Shown one piece after another: positions 1-11,546 of a stretch of 64,000 nt of DNA (position 1 is the stretch's first letter; each line of letters starts with the position of its first letter). The stretch comes from Gordonia insulae (GTDB lineage Bacteria > Actinomycetota > Actinomycetes > Mycobacteriales > Mycobacteriaceae): positions 5,890,001 through 5,954,000 of the forward strand of contig NZ_CP033972.1 in NCBI RefSeq assembly GCF_003855095.1, given 5' to 3'. The notes beneath the pieces were generated by a model, which worked only from the letters and a program-made list of their open reading frames with translations, was not told where the DNA came from and ran no database searches. A program made the translations under genes and the position numbers.

Positions 1-492
1 CATCTGCGCATCCCCGAACGCAGCCGCGGTCGCCGCGGTCTGCGGGGTCGTGAGGACGATGTCGGGGGCGGCCGTCGCGACGGCCGCGGCGTCGGGCCTG
101 GCCCCGATCGCCGGTACCGACGAGAGTTGGGGTCCGAGATAGGCGGGCACCGGTGTTGTGGCCGCGACCGCGACCACCTTCGGCCCGATCCCCAGCGCGC
201 AGACCGCGTCGAGCAACGATGGATCGGTGACGACGATGCGGTTGACGTCGGTGACGCCGGCGTCGGGCGCGGTCGGGGTGAGGCAGGTGCGGGTCAGATC
301 CCGGTCCGCGTTGACGATGTTGACCTCGGCGACCCGCGTCGTCACCGTGGAGACGGGGCTGCCGTCGGGCGTGGTCAGCGGCGCGTCGTCGCTGCACGCG
401 GAGACGACGGTGATCATCAGGAGCGACGAGACGGCCGCGGCCATCCGAAGCCTGCGCCGAGGTGGAACCGGGGTTTCGCCGCTGCGATGCAC
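1..492 (-). CDS. FecB-like siderophore-binding lipoprotein (partial, C-terminus off window)
   Basis: This reads as the periplasmic-side binding protein of an iron-siderophore ABC importer, anchored by lipid to the outer face of the membrane. The first 164 codons are present; the rest lies before position 1. A GTG at 492 gives an arginine-rich n-region (PPRRRLR), a hydrophobic stretch and a lipobox (VVSAC), followed by an acidic, Thr-rich linker. The next part (VNIVNADRDL, then RIVVTDPSLLDAVCALG and GPKVVAVAAT) fits the first lobe of a FecB/FhuD-type fold. An ATG at 444 would remove the Arg-rich region, so GTG 492 is preferred. It is divergent from ctaD, the arrangement of fecB (Rv3044) in mycobacteria. 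The ligand cannot be read from this fragment. Confidence 0.72.
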   Translation of the reverse strand, partial: MHRSGETPVPPRRRLRMAAAVSSLLMITVVSACSDDAPLTTPDGSPVSTVTTRVAEVNIVNADRDLTRTCLTPTAPDAGVTDVNRIVVTDPSLLDAVCALGIGPKVVAVAATTPVPAYLGPQLSSVPAIGARPDAAAVATAAPDIVLTTPQTAATAAAFGDAQM

Positions 493-777
493 GCGATCAC
501 GCTAGCACCGGGCGGACGGTCGGACGCCCGCGGTTGCGGGACGTCACCCGGGCTGTCGTGCCGGCCCCGTCCCGCGGCCCGCGAGTCGTCGTCGGGACGG
601 GGTGTGAACAGTGCCTTTCCCGGGCTCCGACACGGAAATACGACGGATCGTAGGACCCACTCGGCCACTGCCCTTGTGAGGGTTTAGGATCAGTACTCAG
701 CGCTCGTTTTGTTCATGTGGCGACCGCGGGGAAACGGCAGGTGACCGGCCCTGTTGGTCGCGCAACGAGGAGGATCT
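493..777. promoter_or_regulatory. Divergent intergenic region fecB-like / ctaD
   Basis: These 285 bases separate two divergent genes and must hold both promoters. The ctaD side carries a strong ribosome binding site (GAGGAGGA, about 767-774) before the GTG at 778. A TAGGAT hexamer at 685-690 is a possible -10 box for ctaD, without a good -35. I see no tRNA, hairpin or small gene here. Confidence 0.4.
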
Positions 778-3811
<3,034 letters not shown>

Positions 3812-3925
3812 CCGATCGATCCGGACCTCGTCGCTCACCTACTCGGTTGTCGTGTTCCTTCAATACCGGGACCGGCGATCAGCGGATGATCGAGGGGTCG
3901 GATCATCGAGCGAGAGGACAACGGC

Positions 3926-4321
3926 ATGACTGCCACCGGAGATATCGCCGCCGAGAAGATCGGCGCACTGGCCATGGTCACCCTGGATTGTGCGGACGCG
4001 ACGGCATCCGCGGAGTTCTGGTCGGCCGTACTGGGCTGGGAGATCACCGCGTCGGGCGACGGCTACGCGATGCTCAAGGGTGAGGGACCGGCACTCGGCT
4101 TCGGCTCGGTGCCCGACTACCGGCCGCCGGCGTGGCCGAACCCGAACGGGTCCAAACAGTTCCACTTCGATCTCGCGGTCGCCGACCTCGACGACGCGGC
4201 GACACGCTGCGTCGCGCTCGGTGCCACCGTCCCCGACGACCAGCCGGGCGACACCTGGCGGGTGCTGCTGGACCCGTCAGGACATCCGTTCTGTCTGACG
4301 AAAGCCGAGAACTGGGGGTGA
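3926..4321 (+). CDS. VOC/glyoxalase-like family protein
   Basis: A 131-residue protein with two beta-alpha-beta-beta-beta halves typical of the vicinal oxygen chelate fold. The first half opens with LAMVTLDCADATASAEFW; the second contains FDLAVADLDDAA and ends DPSGHPFCLTK. Many such proteins in actinobacteria bind small ligands or confer drug resistance, and the substrate cannot be predicted. A purine-rich ribosome binding site (GAGAGGA) precedes the ATG. The gene lies between serB and the Pth2-like gene, a slot empty in the M. tuberculosis order, so it belongs to an accessory group inserted in the conserved backbone. The 114-base gap before it contains a 7-bp inverted repeat (GATGATC...GATCATC, about 3885-3908). 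Confidence 0.8.
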   Translation: MTATGDIAAEKIGALAMVTLDCADATASAEFWSAVLGWEITASGDGYAMLKGEGPALGFGSVPDYRPPAWPNPNGSKQFHFDLAVADLDDAATRCVALGATVPDDQPGDTWRVLLDPSGHPFCLTKAENWG

Positions 4322-4327
4322 CGCACC

Positions 4328-5089
4328 GTGGCGGAGATCGTCGCTGAGCTGTCCGAGGACGAGGACCCGTTCGACGACGCGTATCACCGTCTCGTCGGAT
4401 ACGTGGGTGGTGGCGACGACCCGCCGGAGCCGGGTGACGTGCTGGCGATGCAGATGGTCGTACGGATCGAGAAGACGCGACCGCCTGATCGGACCGACCT
4501 GCTGACCGCGGCCGCACGATCGGTGGCGATGCTCTGTCTCGACGACCGGTCGGGTGGCGCGGGACCGTGGTCGGCGCCCATGGACACCTGGTGCGACGCA
4601 CGGATCCGCAAGATCGCTCGTCGCGCTCGTGGTGCGCAATGGGCCGCAGCGCAAGAGGTCTGGGGTCTGACCGTCACCGAGGGCAGCGGCGAGGCGCGGG
4701 CGATCGTGCCCGGGCGGGTCGGTGACGTCGACAAGCGGATCGCCCGCCTGCAGATCGGCGGGACCGAGGTCGACGGCGAACTGTCGGCCACACCGCCGAG
4801 CGCCGGGGTGTGCCTCTGGATCAATCCCGTGCTGGAGATGACGGTCGGCAAGGCGGCCGCGCAGGTCGGTCACGGTGCGATGCTCGCAGTGAAACTGCTG
4901 AGTGTGCGTCAGGCCAGAGACTGGCGCGATGCGGGTTGCCCGTTGGTGGTCCGCGAGGCGACCTCGGAGCGGTGGGCGGAGTTGCTCGGCGCCGAGTCGG
5001 GGGGCCGGGCGGTAGCGGTCCGTGACGCCGGGTTCACCGAGATCGCACCGGGATCGGTCACGGTGATCGCGGAGGTGATCGACGGATGA
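4328..5089 (+). CDS. Peptidyl-tRNA hydrolase (Pth2-like) domain protein
   Basis: A 253-residue protein whose C-terminal 110 residues look like the Pth2/PTRHD fold: KAAAQVGHGAMLAVKLL followed by CPLVVREATSERWAELL and a final VTVIAEV strand. Classic Pth2 enzymes cleave peptidyl-tRNA to recycle tRNA. The N-terminal half (about 1-140) is acidic and then helical (TAAARSVAMLCLDDRSGG; RKIARRARGAQWAAAQ) and I do not recognise it as a domain. Start is GTG 4328, six bases after the VOC gene. Its stop overlaps the start of the following cupin gene (ATGA at 5086-5089), so the two are probably co-translated. Whether it is a true peptidyl-tRNA hydrolase or a repurposed fold is open. Confidence 0.72.
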   Translation: MAEIVAELSEDEDPFDDAYHRLVGYVGGGDDPPEPGDVLAMQMVVRIEKTRPPDRTDLLTAAARSVAMLCLDDRSGGAGPWSAPMDTWCDARIRKIARRARGAQWAAAQEVWGLTVTEGSGEARAIVPGRVGDVDKRIARLQIGGTEVDGELSATPPSAGVCLWINPVLEMTVGKAAAQVGHGAMLAVKLLSVRQARDWRDAGCPLVVREATSERWAELLGAESGGRAVAVRDAGFTEIAPGSVTVIAEVIDG

Positions 5090-5550
5090 GGACAGCTGCG
5101 GATCTGCCCGACTGGGCGCGAGGGCTCGGCCTCACGCCGCACCCGGAAGGCGGGTGGTATCGGGAGACGTGGCGCAGCGCGGTCACGATCCCGGCCGATG
5201 TTCTGCCGCAGGGCTATCCGGGGGACCGGGTGGCCGGGACCGCCATCTACTTCCTGTTGCTGCCCGACGAGCGATCCGCGTGGCATACGGTCCGGGGTGC
5301 CGAGTTGTGGCTCCATCACCGCGGGTCGCCGGTGCTCCTCGAACTCGGTGGCGACGGGATGGAGCCGGGCGCGACGACCGGCATCGTCGTCGGCCCGGAT
5401 GTGTCCGACGGTCACCAGCCGCAGGCCGTCGTACCACCCGGCACCTGGCAACGGGCCCGGCCCATCGGGGGCGAGGCGTCCCTGGTCAGCTGTCTCGTCC
5501 TGCCCGGCTTCGATTTCGCCGACTTCGCCCTCGCTCCCGACGCCGGCTGA
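5086..5550 (+). CDS. DUF985-family cupin
   Basis: A 154-residue single-domain cupin. The N-terminal signature LTPHPEGGWYRETWRS, the strand GTAIYFLLLPDERSAWH and the WLHHRG element match the DUF985 cupin family, whose biochemical role is poorly known. His residues near positions 23, 67 and 77-78 could coordinate a metal, as in other cupins. It overlaps the Pth2-like gene by four bases, which indicates translational coupling. It is followed by a convergent flavin oxidoreductase 16 bases downstream. Confidence 0.82.
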   Translation: MRTAADLPDWARGLGLTPHPEGGWYRETWRSAVTIPADVLPQGYPGDRVAGTAIYFLLLPDERSAWHTVRGAELWLHHRGSPVLLELGGDGMEPGATTGIVVGPDVSDGHQPQAVVPPGTWQRARPIGGEASLVSCLVLPGFDFADFALAPDAG

Positions 5551-5566
5551 TCGAGGCCGTACGGTC

Positions 5567-6562
5567 TCAGTCGGTGGCGGTCGAGAGCGACCGCGCGGGT
5601 GCGATGTGGCCCAACGTGTTCCGCCAGATGTCACGATCGGGCGCGATCGACGCGACGATGAGCTCGTCTGCCTGGGCGTGGCCGGCGAACCAGTCGAGGT
5701 AATCGATCACCTGCGTCGGGGTACCGACACCCGCATAGGTCATCATCGAGTCGATCTGGCGGCCCTGGGGCATGTCGAGGATCATGTCGGCCTCCTCGTC
5801 GGTGAACTTCCGTCCGCGGCCGAAGAGCGCATTCACCCGATGTCGCTTGGCCTTGCGGAGCTGTTCCTGCGCGACCGCCTCGTCGTCGTCGGCGATGGCG
5901 CACACGCCCGCGATGACGTAGGGCGACTCGAGTTGTTCGGAGGGCTGGAACTCGCGTCGGTACACCGCGACCGCCTCTTCGAGCGCCTGAGGTGCGAAGT
6001 GCGACGCGAACGCGTAGGGCAGGCCGAGCGCAGCGGCGAGTTGTGCGCCGAACAAGGACGACCCGAGGATGTAGAGCGGGACGTCGGTCCCGGCGCCGGG
6101 TGTGGCCGCCACGCCCTCGACACGCGACTGACCACGCAGATACCCCTGCAATTCGAGGACGTCTGAGGGGAATCGATCGGCGGATGCCATCGTCCGCCGC
6201 AGTGCGGCGAAGGTCTGCTGGTCGCCGCCGGGCGCACGCCCGAGGCCCAGGTCGATACGACCGGGGTACAGCTCGGCCAGCGTGCCGAACTGTTCGGCGA
6301 TGGCCAGCGGCGAGTGGTTCGGGAGCATGACGCCGCCGGCACCGAGCCGGATCGACTCGGTGTGCGCGGCCACGTGCGCGATGAGCACGGCGGGCGCGGC
6401 CGACGCGATGGACGACATGTTGTGGTGCTCGGCGTACCAGATGCGCCGGAAGCCCCAGCGCTCCGCGCGCTGCGCCATGTCGACGCTCGCGACGAAGCTG
6501 TCCCGGACGGTCTCGCCCGGACCGACCTGTGCCAGGTCGAGGATGGATAGCTCAACACTCAT
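5567..6562 (-). CDS. LLM-class flavin-dependent oxidoreductase
   Basis: A 331-residue bacterial luciferase-like TIM barrel that would use FMNH2 or F420. It begins [16 protein letters not shown] and contains [18 protein letters not shown] (the conserved EHH motif of the MsnO8/YhbW-like subgroup), then [13 protein letters not shown] and [14 protein letters not shown]. The ATG at 6562 is chosen because homologues begin with this strand; reading further upstream adds Arg/Ser-rich sequence that overlaps the divergent ABC gene. The substrate is unknown. It is oriented towards the cupin gene and divergent from the ABC ATPase. Confidence 0.86.
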   Translation of the reverse strand: MSVELSILDLAQVGPGETVRDSFVASVDMAQRAERWGFRRIWYAEHHNMSSIASAAPAVLIAHVAAHTESIRLGAGGVMLPNHSPLAIAEQFGTLAELYPGRIDLGLGRAPGGDQQTFAALRRTMASADRFPSDVLELQGYLRGQSRVEGVAATPGAGTDVPLYILGSSLFGAQLAAALGLPYAFASHFAPQALEEAVAVYRREFQPSEQLESPYVIAGVCAIADDDEAVAQEQLRKAKRHRVNALFGRGRKFTDEEADMILDMPQGRQIDSMMTYAGVGTPTQVIDYLDWFAGHAQADELIVASIAPDRDIWRNTLGHIAPARSLSTATD

Positions 6563-6689
6563 GCCTTGGTCAAGGCGCTGGCGCTCCGGTGTATTCCGGC
6601 CGGTATTCCGGCCCGGCGTATTCCCTTGTCGCCGACCATGTGTCGCATGGCTGTCCGCAACGTGCACCGACGTAGGGCACGATAGGGGA

Positions 6690-7547
6690 GTGACAGACGT
6701 GACCGACGACGACGAGGTGTACGAATCCGATCCGGACCTGTTGGTCGACTTCCGGGACGTGACGCTGGTCCGTGGGGGCAACACCCTGGTGGGCCCGGTG
6801 TCGTGGCAGGTCGAACTCGATGAACGTTGGGTGGTGATCGGTCCCAACGGCGCCGGTAAGACGTCGCTGATGCGCCTCGCAGCGGCCCAGGTCCATCCGA
6901 CCTCGGGATCGGCGTACGTGCTGAACGAGCAGCTCGGCAAGGTGGAGGTCCGAGAACTCTCCACCCGGATCGGGGTGTCGAGCGCCGCACTCGCCGAGCG
7001 GGTACCGGCCGACGAGATCGTCACCGACGTGGTGATCTCCGCGGGGTACTCGGTGATCGGGCGATGGCGCGAGGCCTACGACGACGTGGACCGCGCGCAG
7101 GCCGTCGAATCCCTTGAGTCGATGGGTGCCGAACATCTGGCGGACCGGGCGTTCGGCACGCTCTCGGAGGGCGAACGCAAACGCGTGCTGATCTCGCGGG
7201 CGCTGATGACCGATCCGGAACTGCTGCTGCTCGACGAGCCGGCGGCCGGGCTCGACCTGGGTGGTCGGGAGGAGCTGGTGGCGCGGCTGAGTCGGCTCGC
7301 GTCCGATCCGGAGGCCCCCGCGATGGTGCTGATCACCCACCACGTCGAGGAGATCCCCGACGGCTTCACCCATGCGATGCTCCTGTCGGAGGGTGCGGTG
7401 GTCGCGCAGGGACTTCTCGACGACGTTCTCACCAGCCAGAACCTGTCGTCGGCGTTCCGCCAGCAGATCACCTTGAGCCGGGTCGACGGCCGGTATTTCG
7501 CTCGACGCACCCGCCGGGCAGGCGGGCATCGGCGCGCAGGCGGCTGA
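6690..7547 (+). CDS. ABC transporter ATP-binding protein (stand-alone)
   Basis: A 285-residue ATPase with Walker [10 protein letters not shown], signature LSEGERKR, Walker [13 protein letters not shown] and the switch His in [10 protein letters not shown]. No permease is adjacent. It matches Rv3041c in position, an orphan ATPase between serB2 and the Nudix gene; the ModF/YheS-like sequence suggests ATP-driven regulation or an unlinked partner rather than a known import system. The C-terminus is Arg-rich. The start is uncertain: GTG 6690 is given, but an AGGGGAG motif at 6684-6690 is better spaced from the in-frame GTG at 6699. Confidence 0.88.
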   Translation: MTDVTDDDEVYESDPDLLVDFRDVTLVRGGNTLVGPVSWQVELDERWVVIGPNGAGKTSLMRLAAAQVHPTSGSAYVLNEQLGKVEVRELSTRIGVSSAALAERVPADEIVTDVVISAGYSVIGRWREAYDDVDRAQAVESLESMGAEHLADRAFGTLSEGERKRVLISRALMTDPELLLLDEPAAGLDLGGREELVARLSRLASDPEAPAMVLITHHVEEIPDGFTHAMLLSEGAVVAQGLLDDVLTSQNLSSAFRQQITLSRVDGRYFARRTRRAGGHRRAGG

Positions 7548-7613
7548 CCCCCGCGCGTTACTGTCAGAGCGGCCCGACGATCCGCCGGATCGCTCGGGGA
7601 CAGGAGGTGTGGC

Positions 7614-8435
7614 ATGACCCCAGCGAACAACCCGGCATCCGAGCCGGCGCCGTTGCGCGATGCGGCGACCGTGGTCCTCGTCCGCGACACGGCCGACGGG
7701 ATCGAGGTCTTCCTGCAGCGCAGGGTCCGGCAGATGGCGTTCGCCGGCGGGGTCACCGTCTTCCCCGGCGGCGGTGTCGACTCGCGCGACGCGGAGGCCG
7801 ACATCGGCTGGACCGGACCCGATCCCGGTCGGTGGGCGGACTGGTTCCACACCGACGACAAGACCGCGCAGGCGCTGGTCTGCGCCGCGGTGCGGGAGAC
7901 ATTCGAGGAATGCGGTGTGCTGCTGGCCACCCGTTCCGACGGCACGGTGTCCGACCCCGGGGCATTTGCGACGCAGCGCGGCGCGCTCGTGGACAAATCC
8001 CTGTCCCTCGCGGAGTTCCTGCGCACCGAGGAGATGACACTGCGCGCCGATCTGCTGCGGCCACTGGCCCACTGGATCACCCCGATCATCGAGAAACGCC
8101 GCTACGACACCCGATTCTTTCTGGCCGCCCTGCCGGAGGGACAGACCGCCGACGACGAGACCAGCGAGGCCGAGGTGGCCCGCTGGGCTCGACCGCAGGC
8201 CGCGCTCGACGCCTGGGTCGCGGCGGAACACATCCTGCTGCCACCCACCTGGGCGCAGTTGACCCACCTCGCCGACTTCGCCAGTGTTGCCGATCTGCTC
8301 GCCGCCGAACGCACCGTCGAGCCGATCGAGCCGTCGGTCACCCCGGGTGCCGGCCTGGCCGGCCTGAAGTTCGCGGGATCGGATCGGTATTTCGCGGTCG
8401 CGGGTGACCGAGAGGTGCCCGGCCTCAGTCGCTGA
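7614..8435 (+). CDS. Nudix hydrolase (large, NUDT19/RppH-unlike type)
   Basis: A 273-residue Nudix protein. The Nudix box is split by an insertion: FPGGGVDSRDA is separated by about 40 residues from AAVRETFEECGVLLA, which carries the REx2EE catalytic helix. A long insertion between the GG and the RE part is typical of the Rv3040c/NUDT19-like subgroup, several of which act on CoA derivatives; the substrate here is not known. The C-terminal half is alpha/beta with no clear extra domain. A strong ribosome binding site (AGGAGGTG) precedes ATG 7614. It follows the ABC gene by 66 bases, as in mycobacteria. Confidence 0.88.
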   Translation: MTPANNPASEPAPLRDAATVVLVRDTADGIEVFLQRRVRQMAFAGGVTVFPGGGVDSRDAEADIGWTGPDPGRWADWFHTDDKTAQALVCAAVRETFEECGVLLATRSDGTVSDPGAFATQRGALVDKSLSLAEFLRTEEMTLRADLLRPLAHWITPIIEKRRYDTRFFLAALPEGQTADDETSEAEVARWARPQAALDAWVAAEHILLPPTWAQLTHLADFASVADLLAAERTVEPIEPSVTPGAGLAGLKFAGSDRYFAVAGDREVPGLSR

Positions 8436-8509
8436 CCGCGTGCATGTCACCGGCAGCGGTCGAGCCCGCCTCCTGGCGCTCGGCCGGCGCGGTGTCGAGC
8501 TGCGGGAGA

Positions 8510-9540
8510 TCATCGACCCGTATCGGTGACCTCCGCGGCATCGAGATCCACCACGTCCTCGCCCGAGGTGTCCCGGCTCGCCGGCTCCTCGTCCTCGACC
8601 TCGATGTCCTCACGGTCGGCCCACTCCAGGAGGGTATCCAGCCGGTAGGCGACGTCGTCGATCTCGGCGTGCAGGTCGCCGAGATCGGCGAAACGTGCGG
8701 GCATCGTCGCGATGGTGAAGTCGTCGGGGCCGACATCGTCGATCTCGGACCACCGGATCGGTGCCGACACCGTGCCGCGCGGGTTGCCGCGCACCGAGTA
8801 CGCCGACGCCATCGTGTGATCGCGGGTGTTCTGGTTGTAGTCGACGAACACTGCCGCGGGGTCGCGGTCCTTCCGCCACCAGGTCGTGGTGACGTCGTCG
8901 GGGGCCCGCCGCTCGACCTCCCGCGCGAACGCCAGCGCGGCACGTCGGACCTGCGGAAAGCCCCACTCGGGGCTATCCGCACGTAGATGTGCAGTCCGCG
9001 GCCGCCCGAGGTCTTGGGGAAGCCGCGCATGCCGAGTTCGTCGAGGACCTCCTCGACGACGTGAGCGACGCGCTGGATTCGGGAGAACGGACAGTCCGGC
9101 ATCGGGTCGAGGTCGATGCGCCACTCGTCGGGCGACTCGGTGTCGTCGCGTCGCGAGTTCCACGGGTGGAACTCCACCGTCGACATCTGCACCGCCCAGA
9201 TCACGCTCGCCAGCTCGGTCACGCACAGTTCGTCCGCGGTACGGCCGAACCGCGGGAACCAGAGCTCGACCGTCTCCAGCCAGTCGGGCGCACCCGCGGG
9301 GATCCGCTTCTGGTGCACCTTCTTGCCGCTCACGCCCTTCGGGAACCGGTGCAGCATGCAGGGTCGATCACGGAGCGCCCGGACGATGCCGTCGCCGACC
9401 GAGAGGTAGTACTCGGCCAACTCCCGTTTCGTCTCCCCGCGTTCGGCGAAGTAGACCCGGTCGGGGCTGGACAACCGCACCACCCGTTCGCCGACCTGCA
9501 GTTCGATCGGTTCACCCGCCGCATTCGAGGCCGTCGCCAT
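8510..9540 (-). pseudogene. LigD-type polymerase/primase domain protein, frameshifted
   Basis: A stand-alone archaeo-eukaryotic primase-type polymerase domain, as found in bacterial LigD and in mycobacterial PolD proteins, which fill gaps during DNA repair. The N-terminal part is read from ATG 9540: VYFAERGETKRELAEYY, then the metal-binding motif IDLDPMPD and KTSGGRGLHIYVRI. At about 8969-8972 the frame breaks. The family continuation (PEWGFPQVRRAALAFAREV, then VFVDYNQNTRDHT, ASAYSVRGNPRGTVS and PIRW) is in the next frame and ends at a stop at 8510. Adding one C to the run of four C on the minus strand restores about 343 residues. Without repair the protein loses the C-terminal third of the catalytic domain. 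It is either a sequencing-consensus error or a recent inactivation. No Ku or ligase gene is adjacent. Confidence 0.85.
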
Positions 9541-9585
9541 GCGTCAACTCTATGGCCTGGAGATCCTGTCGGTGCCGGCAAACGG

Positions 9586-9591
9586 TAGCCT
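9586..9591 (+). promoter_or_regulatory. Candidate -10 box for a leaderless enoyl-CoA hydratase mRNA
   Basis: TAGCCT fits the TANNNT -10 consensus and ends six bases before the ATG at 9598. No Shine-Dalgarno is visible. Transcription would then start at or next to the start codon, as is common in mycobacteria. Confidence 0.45.
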
Positions 9592-9597
9592 TCGACC

Positions 9598-10386
9598 ATG
9601 GCTGAGTTCGTCACCCTCGAGACATCTGATGATCATCCCGGCGTGGGCACCATCCTGCTCAACCGTCCGCCGATGAACGCGCTGAACCGGCAGGTGCAGA
9701 GCGAGCTGGCCGCGGCCGCCGAGGAGGCGACTCGTCGCGACGACATCAAGGCCGTCGTGGTCTACGGCGGCCCGAAGGTGCTCGCCGCGGGCGCCGACAT
9801 CAAAGAGATGAACGACATGACGTACGCGGAGATGAGCAAGGTCGCGGGCCGTCTGCAGTCCGCGCTCGGGTCCATCGCCGACATCCCCAAGCCCACCGTC
9901 GCGGCGATCACCGGGTACGCGCTGGGCGGCGGGCTCGAGGTGGCGCTCGGCGCGGACCGTCGGATCGCCGGTGACAACGCCAAGTTGGGCGTACCCGAGA
10001 TCCTGCTCGGCGTCATCCCCGGAGGTGGCGGCACCCAGCGCCTCGCCCGTCTGGTGGGTCCGTCGAAGGCCAAGGACCTGATCTTCACCGGACGGTTCGT
10101 CGGCGCCGAGGAGGCACTCGCGATCGGGCTCGTCGACGAGGTCGTCGCCCCCGACGACGTCTACGACGCAGCACTGACCTGGGCCGGACAGTTCCGCAAC
10201 GCCGCGACCATCGCGCTCGCGGCAGGCAAGAAGGCCGTCGACCAGGGGCTCGGGGTGGACCTGACGACCGGCCTCAAGATCGAGGAGCAGCTGTTCGCGG
10301 CACTGTTCGCGACCGAGGACCGGGTCATCGGGATGACGTCCTTCGTCGAGAACGGGCCGGGGAAGGCCGAGTTCACCGGCAAGTGA
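9598..10386 (+). CDS. Enoyl-CoA hydratase (EchA17-like)
   Basis: Crotonase-fold enzyme of fatty acid beta-oxidation that hydrates 2-enoyl-CoA to 3-hydroxyacyl-CoA. At 262 residues it is the normal length. The oxyanion hole is formed by AAGADIKEM and ALGGGLEVALG. Both catalytic glutamates expected for a true hydratase are present: in GGGLEVAL and in VPEILLGVIPGGGGTQR. The position matches echA17 (Rv3039c) next to two methyltransferase genes. The start ATG 9598 lacks a ribosome binding site and may be leaderless. Confidence 0.93.
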   Translation: MAEFVTLETSDDHPGVGTILLNRPPMNALNRQVQSELAAAAEEATRRDDIKAVVVYGGPKVLAAGADIKEMNDMTYAEMSKVAGRLQSALGSIADIPKPTVAAITGYALGGGLEVALGADRRIAGDNAKLGVPEILLGVIPGGGGTQRLARLVGPSKAKDLIFTGRFVGAEEALAIGLVDEVVAPDDVYDAALTWAGQFRNAATIALAAGKKAVDQGLGVDLTTGLKIEEQLFAALFATEDRVIGMTSFVENGPGKAEFTGK

Positions 10387-10413
10387 TCCACCGACTCCCC
10401 GAGATATCCCACC

Positions 10414-10439
10414 GCGATACCCGACTGCGATACCCGAGA
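10414..10439 (+). repeat. 13-bp tandem duplication downstream of the enoyl-CoA hydratase
   Basis: Two copies of GCGATACCCGA(CT/GA) lie back to back in the 73-base gap between the stop at 10386 and the methyltransferase start at 10460. The copies differ only at their last two bases. The region is non-coding. Confidence 0.7.
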
Positions 10440-10459
10440 CACGAGGAAGTAGCCGAGAG

Positions 10460-11431
10460 ATGACCACGAACGTGACGCCGGGAACCGATCCCGAACCGAA
10501 TCCGCACGCCACCGAGGAGCAGGTGAAGGCGGCGTTGGAGGACACCAAGTTGGCGCAGGTGCTCTATCACGACTGGGAGGCGGAGACCTACGACGACAAG
10601 TGGTCGATCTCCTACGACGAGCGCTGCATCGACTACGCGCGTGGACGGTTCGATGCGGTGGCCGCCGACCAGCCGCTGCCGTACGGGCGTGCCATGGAAC
10701 TCGGTTGCGGCACAGGATTCTTCCTGCTCAATCTCATGCAATCCGGAGTGGCGGAGAAGGGCTCGGTCACCGACCTCTCGCCGGGAATGGTCAAGGTCGC
10801 GTTGCGCAACGCGGAGAATCTGGGCCTCGACGTCGACGGTCGCGTCGCCGACGCGGAGAAGATCCCGTATGACGACAACACTTTCGACCTCGTCGTCGGA
10901 CACGCTGTGCTGCACCACATCCCGGACGTCGAGCAGGCGCTGCGCGAGGTGTTGCGCGTCCTCAGGCCGGGTGGTCGCTTCGTGTTCGCCGGTGAACCGA
11001 CCACCATCGGCGATTTCTACGCCCGGTGGATGAGCCGCGCGACGTGGGCCGCCACCACGAACATCACCAAACTCGGTCCGCTGCAGTCCTGGCGACGGCC
11101 GCAGGAGGAGTTGGACGAATCGTCGCGGGCCGCAGCGCTCGAGGCCGTCGTCGACATCCACACCTTCGATCCCGCGGACCTCGAGCGGATGGCCCGCGCC
11201 GCAGGTGCGACCCGGGTCGAGACGGCGACCGAGGAGCTGGCGGCGGCGATGCTCGGTTGGCCCGTCCGTACCTTCGAGGCTGCCGTCCCGCCGGAGAAGC
11301 TCGGCTGGGGATGGGCGCGCTTCGCCTTCAACGGCTGGAAGCAGCTGTCCTGGCTGGACGAGAAGGTCTTGCGAAAAGTGGTGCCGCAGAAGTTCTTCTA
11401 CAACGCGATCGTCACCGGCACCAAGCCGTGA
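10460..11431 (+). CDS. Class I SAM-dependent methyltransferase (Rv3038c-like)
   Basis: A 323-residue protein with the Rossmann methyltransferase core: glycine motif AMELGCGTGFFLL (about residues 75-87), the acidic turn VTDLSPGMVKVA, GRVADAEKIPYDDNTFDLVV and LHHIPDVEQALREVLRVLRPGGRF. The family is the UbiE/Methyltransf_11 type; the substrate is not evident. The C-terminal third (from about 200) has EELDESSRAAALEAVVDIHTF and amphipathic segments that may bind a lipid. A GAGGAAG ribosome binding site lies before ATG 10460. It lies beside the Rv3037c-like methyltransferase. Confidence 0.88.
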   Translation: MTTNVTPGTDPEPNPHATEEQVKAALEDTKLAQVLYHDWEAETYDDKWSISYDERCIDYARGRFDAVAADQPLPYGRAMELGCGTGFFLLNLMQSGVAEKGSVTDLSPGMVKVALRNAENLGLDVDGRVADAEKIPYDDNTFDLVVGHAVLHHIPDVEQALREVLRVLRPGGRFVFAGEPTTIGDFYARWMSRATWAATTNITKLGPLQSWRRPQEELDESSRAAALEAVVDIHTFDPADLERMARAAGATRVETATEELAAAMLGWPVRTFEAAVPPEKLGWGWARFAFNGWKQLSWLDEKVLRKVVPQKFFYNAIVTGTKP

Positions 11432-11463
11432 GACCACGCCGCGCACCGGTGCGGTGAGCGGCG

Positions 11464-11511
11464 CGGTGCGGTCGGGCGCCGCAGCGGGCCGCGACGGTGG
11501 CGCCCGCACCG
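11464..11511. terminator. Imperfect GC-rich inverted repeat
   Basis: The short gap between the two methyltransferase genes contains CGGTGCGG...GGGCGCC facing GGCGCCCGCACCG, interrupted by a four-base insertion in one arm. It could act as a weak terminator or RNA structure. There is no T run. Confidence 0.25.
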
Positions 11512-11546
11512 ATGAGTGTTGCGATCACCCGGGAAGATGAGCGTTG

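Noticed and set aside
8425..8509. Continuation of the polymerase gene frame to a stop at 8425
   Set aside because: After the frameshift this frame reads Arg/Pro/Thr-rich sequence without similarity; the family sequence lies in the other frame and ends at 8510.
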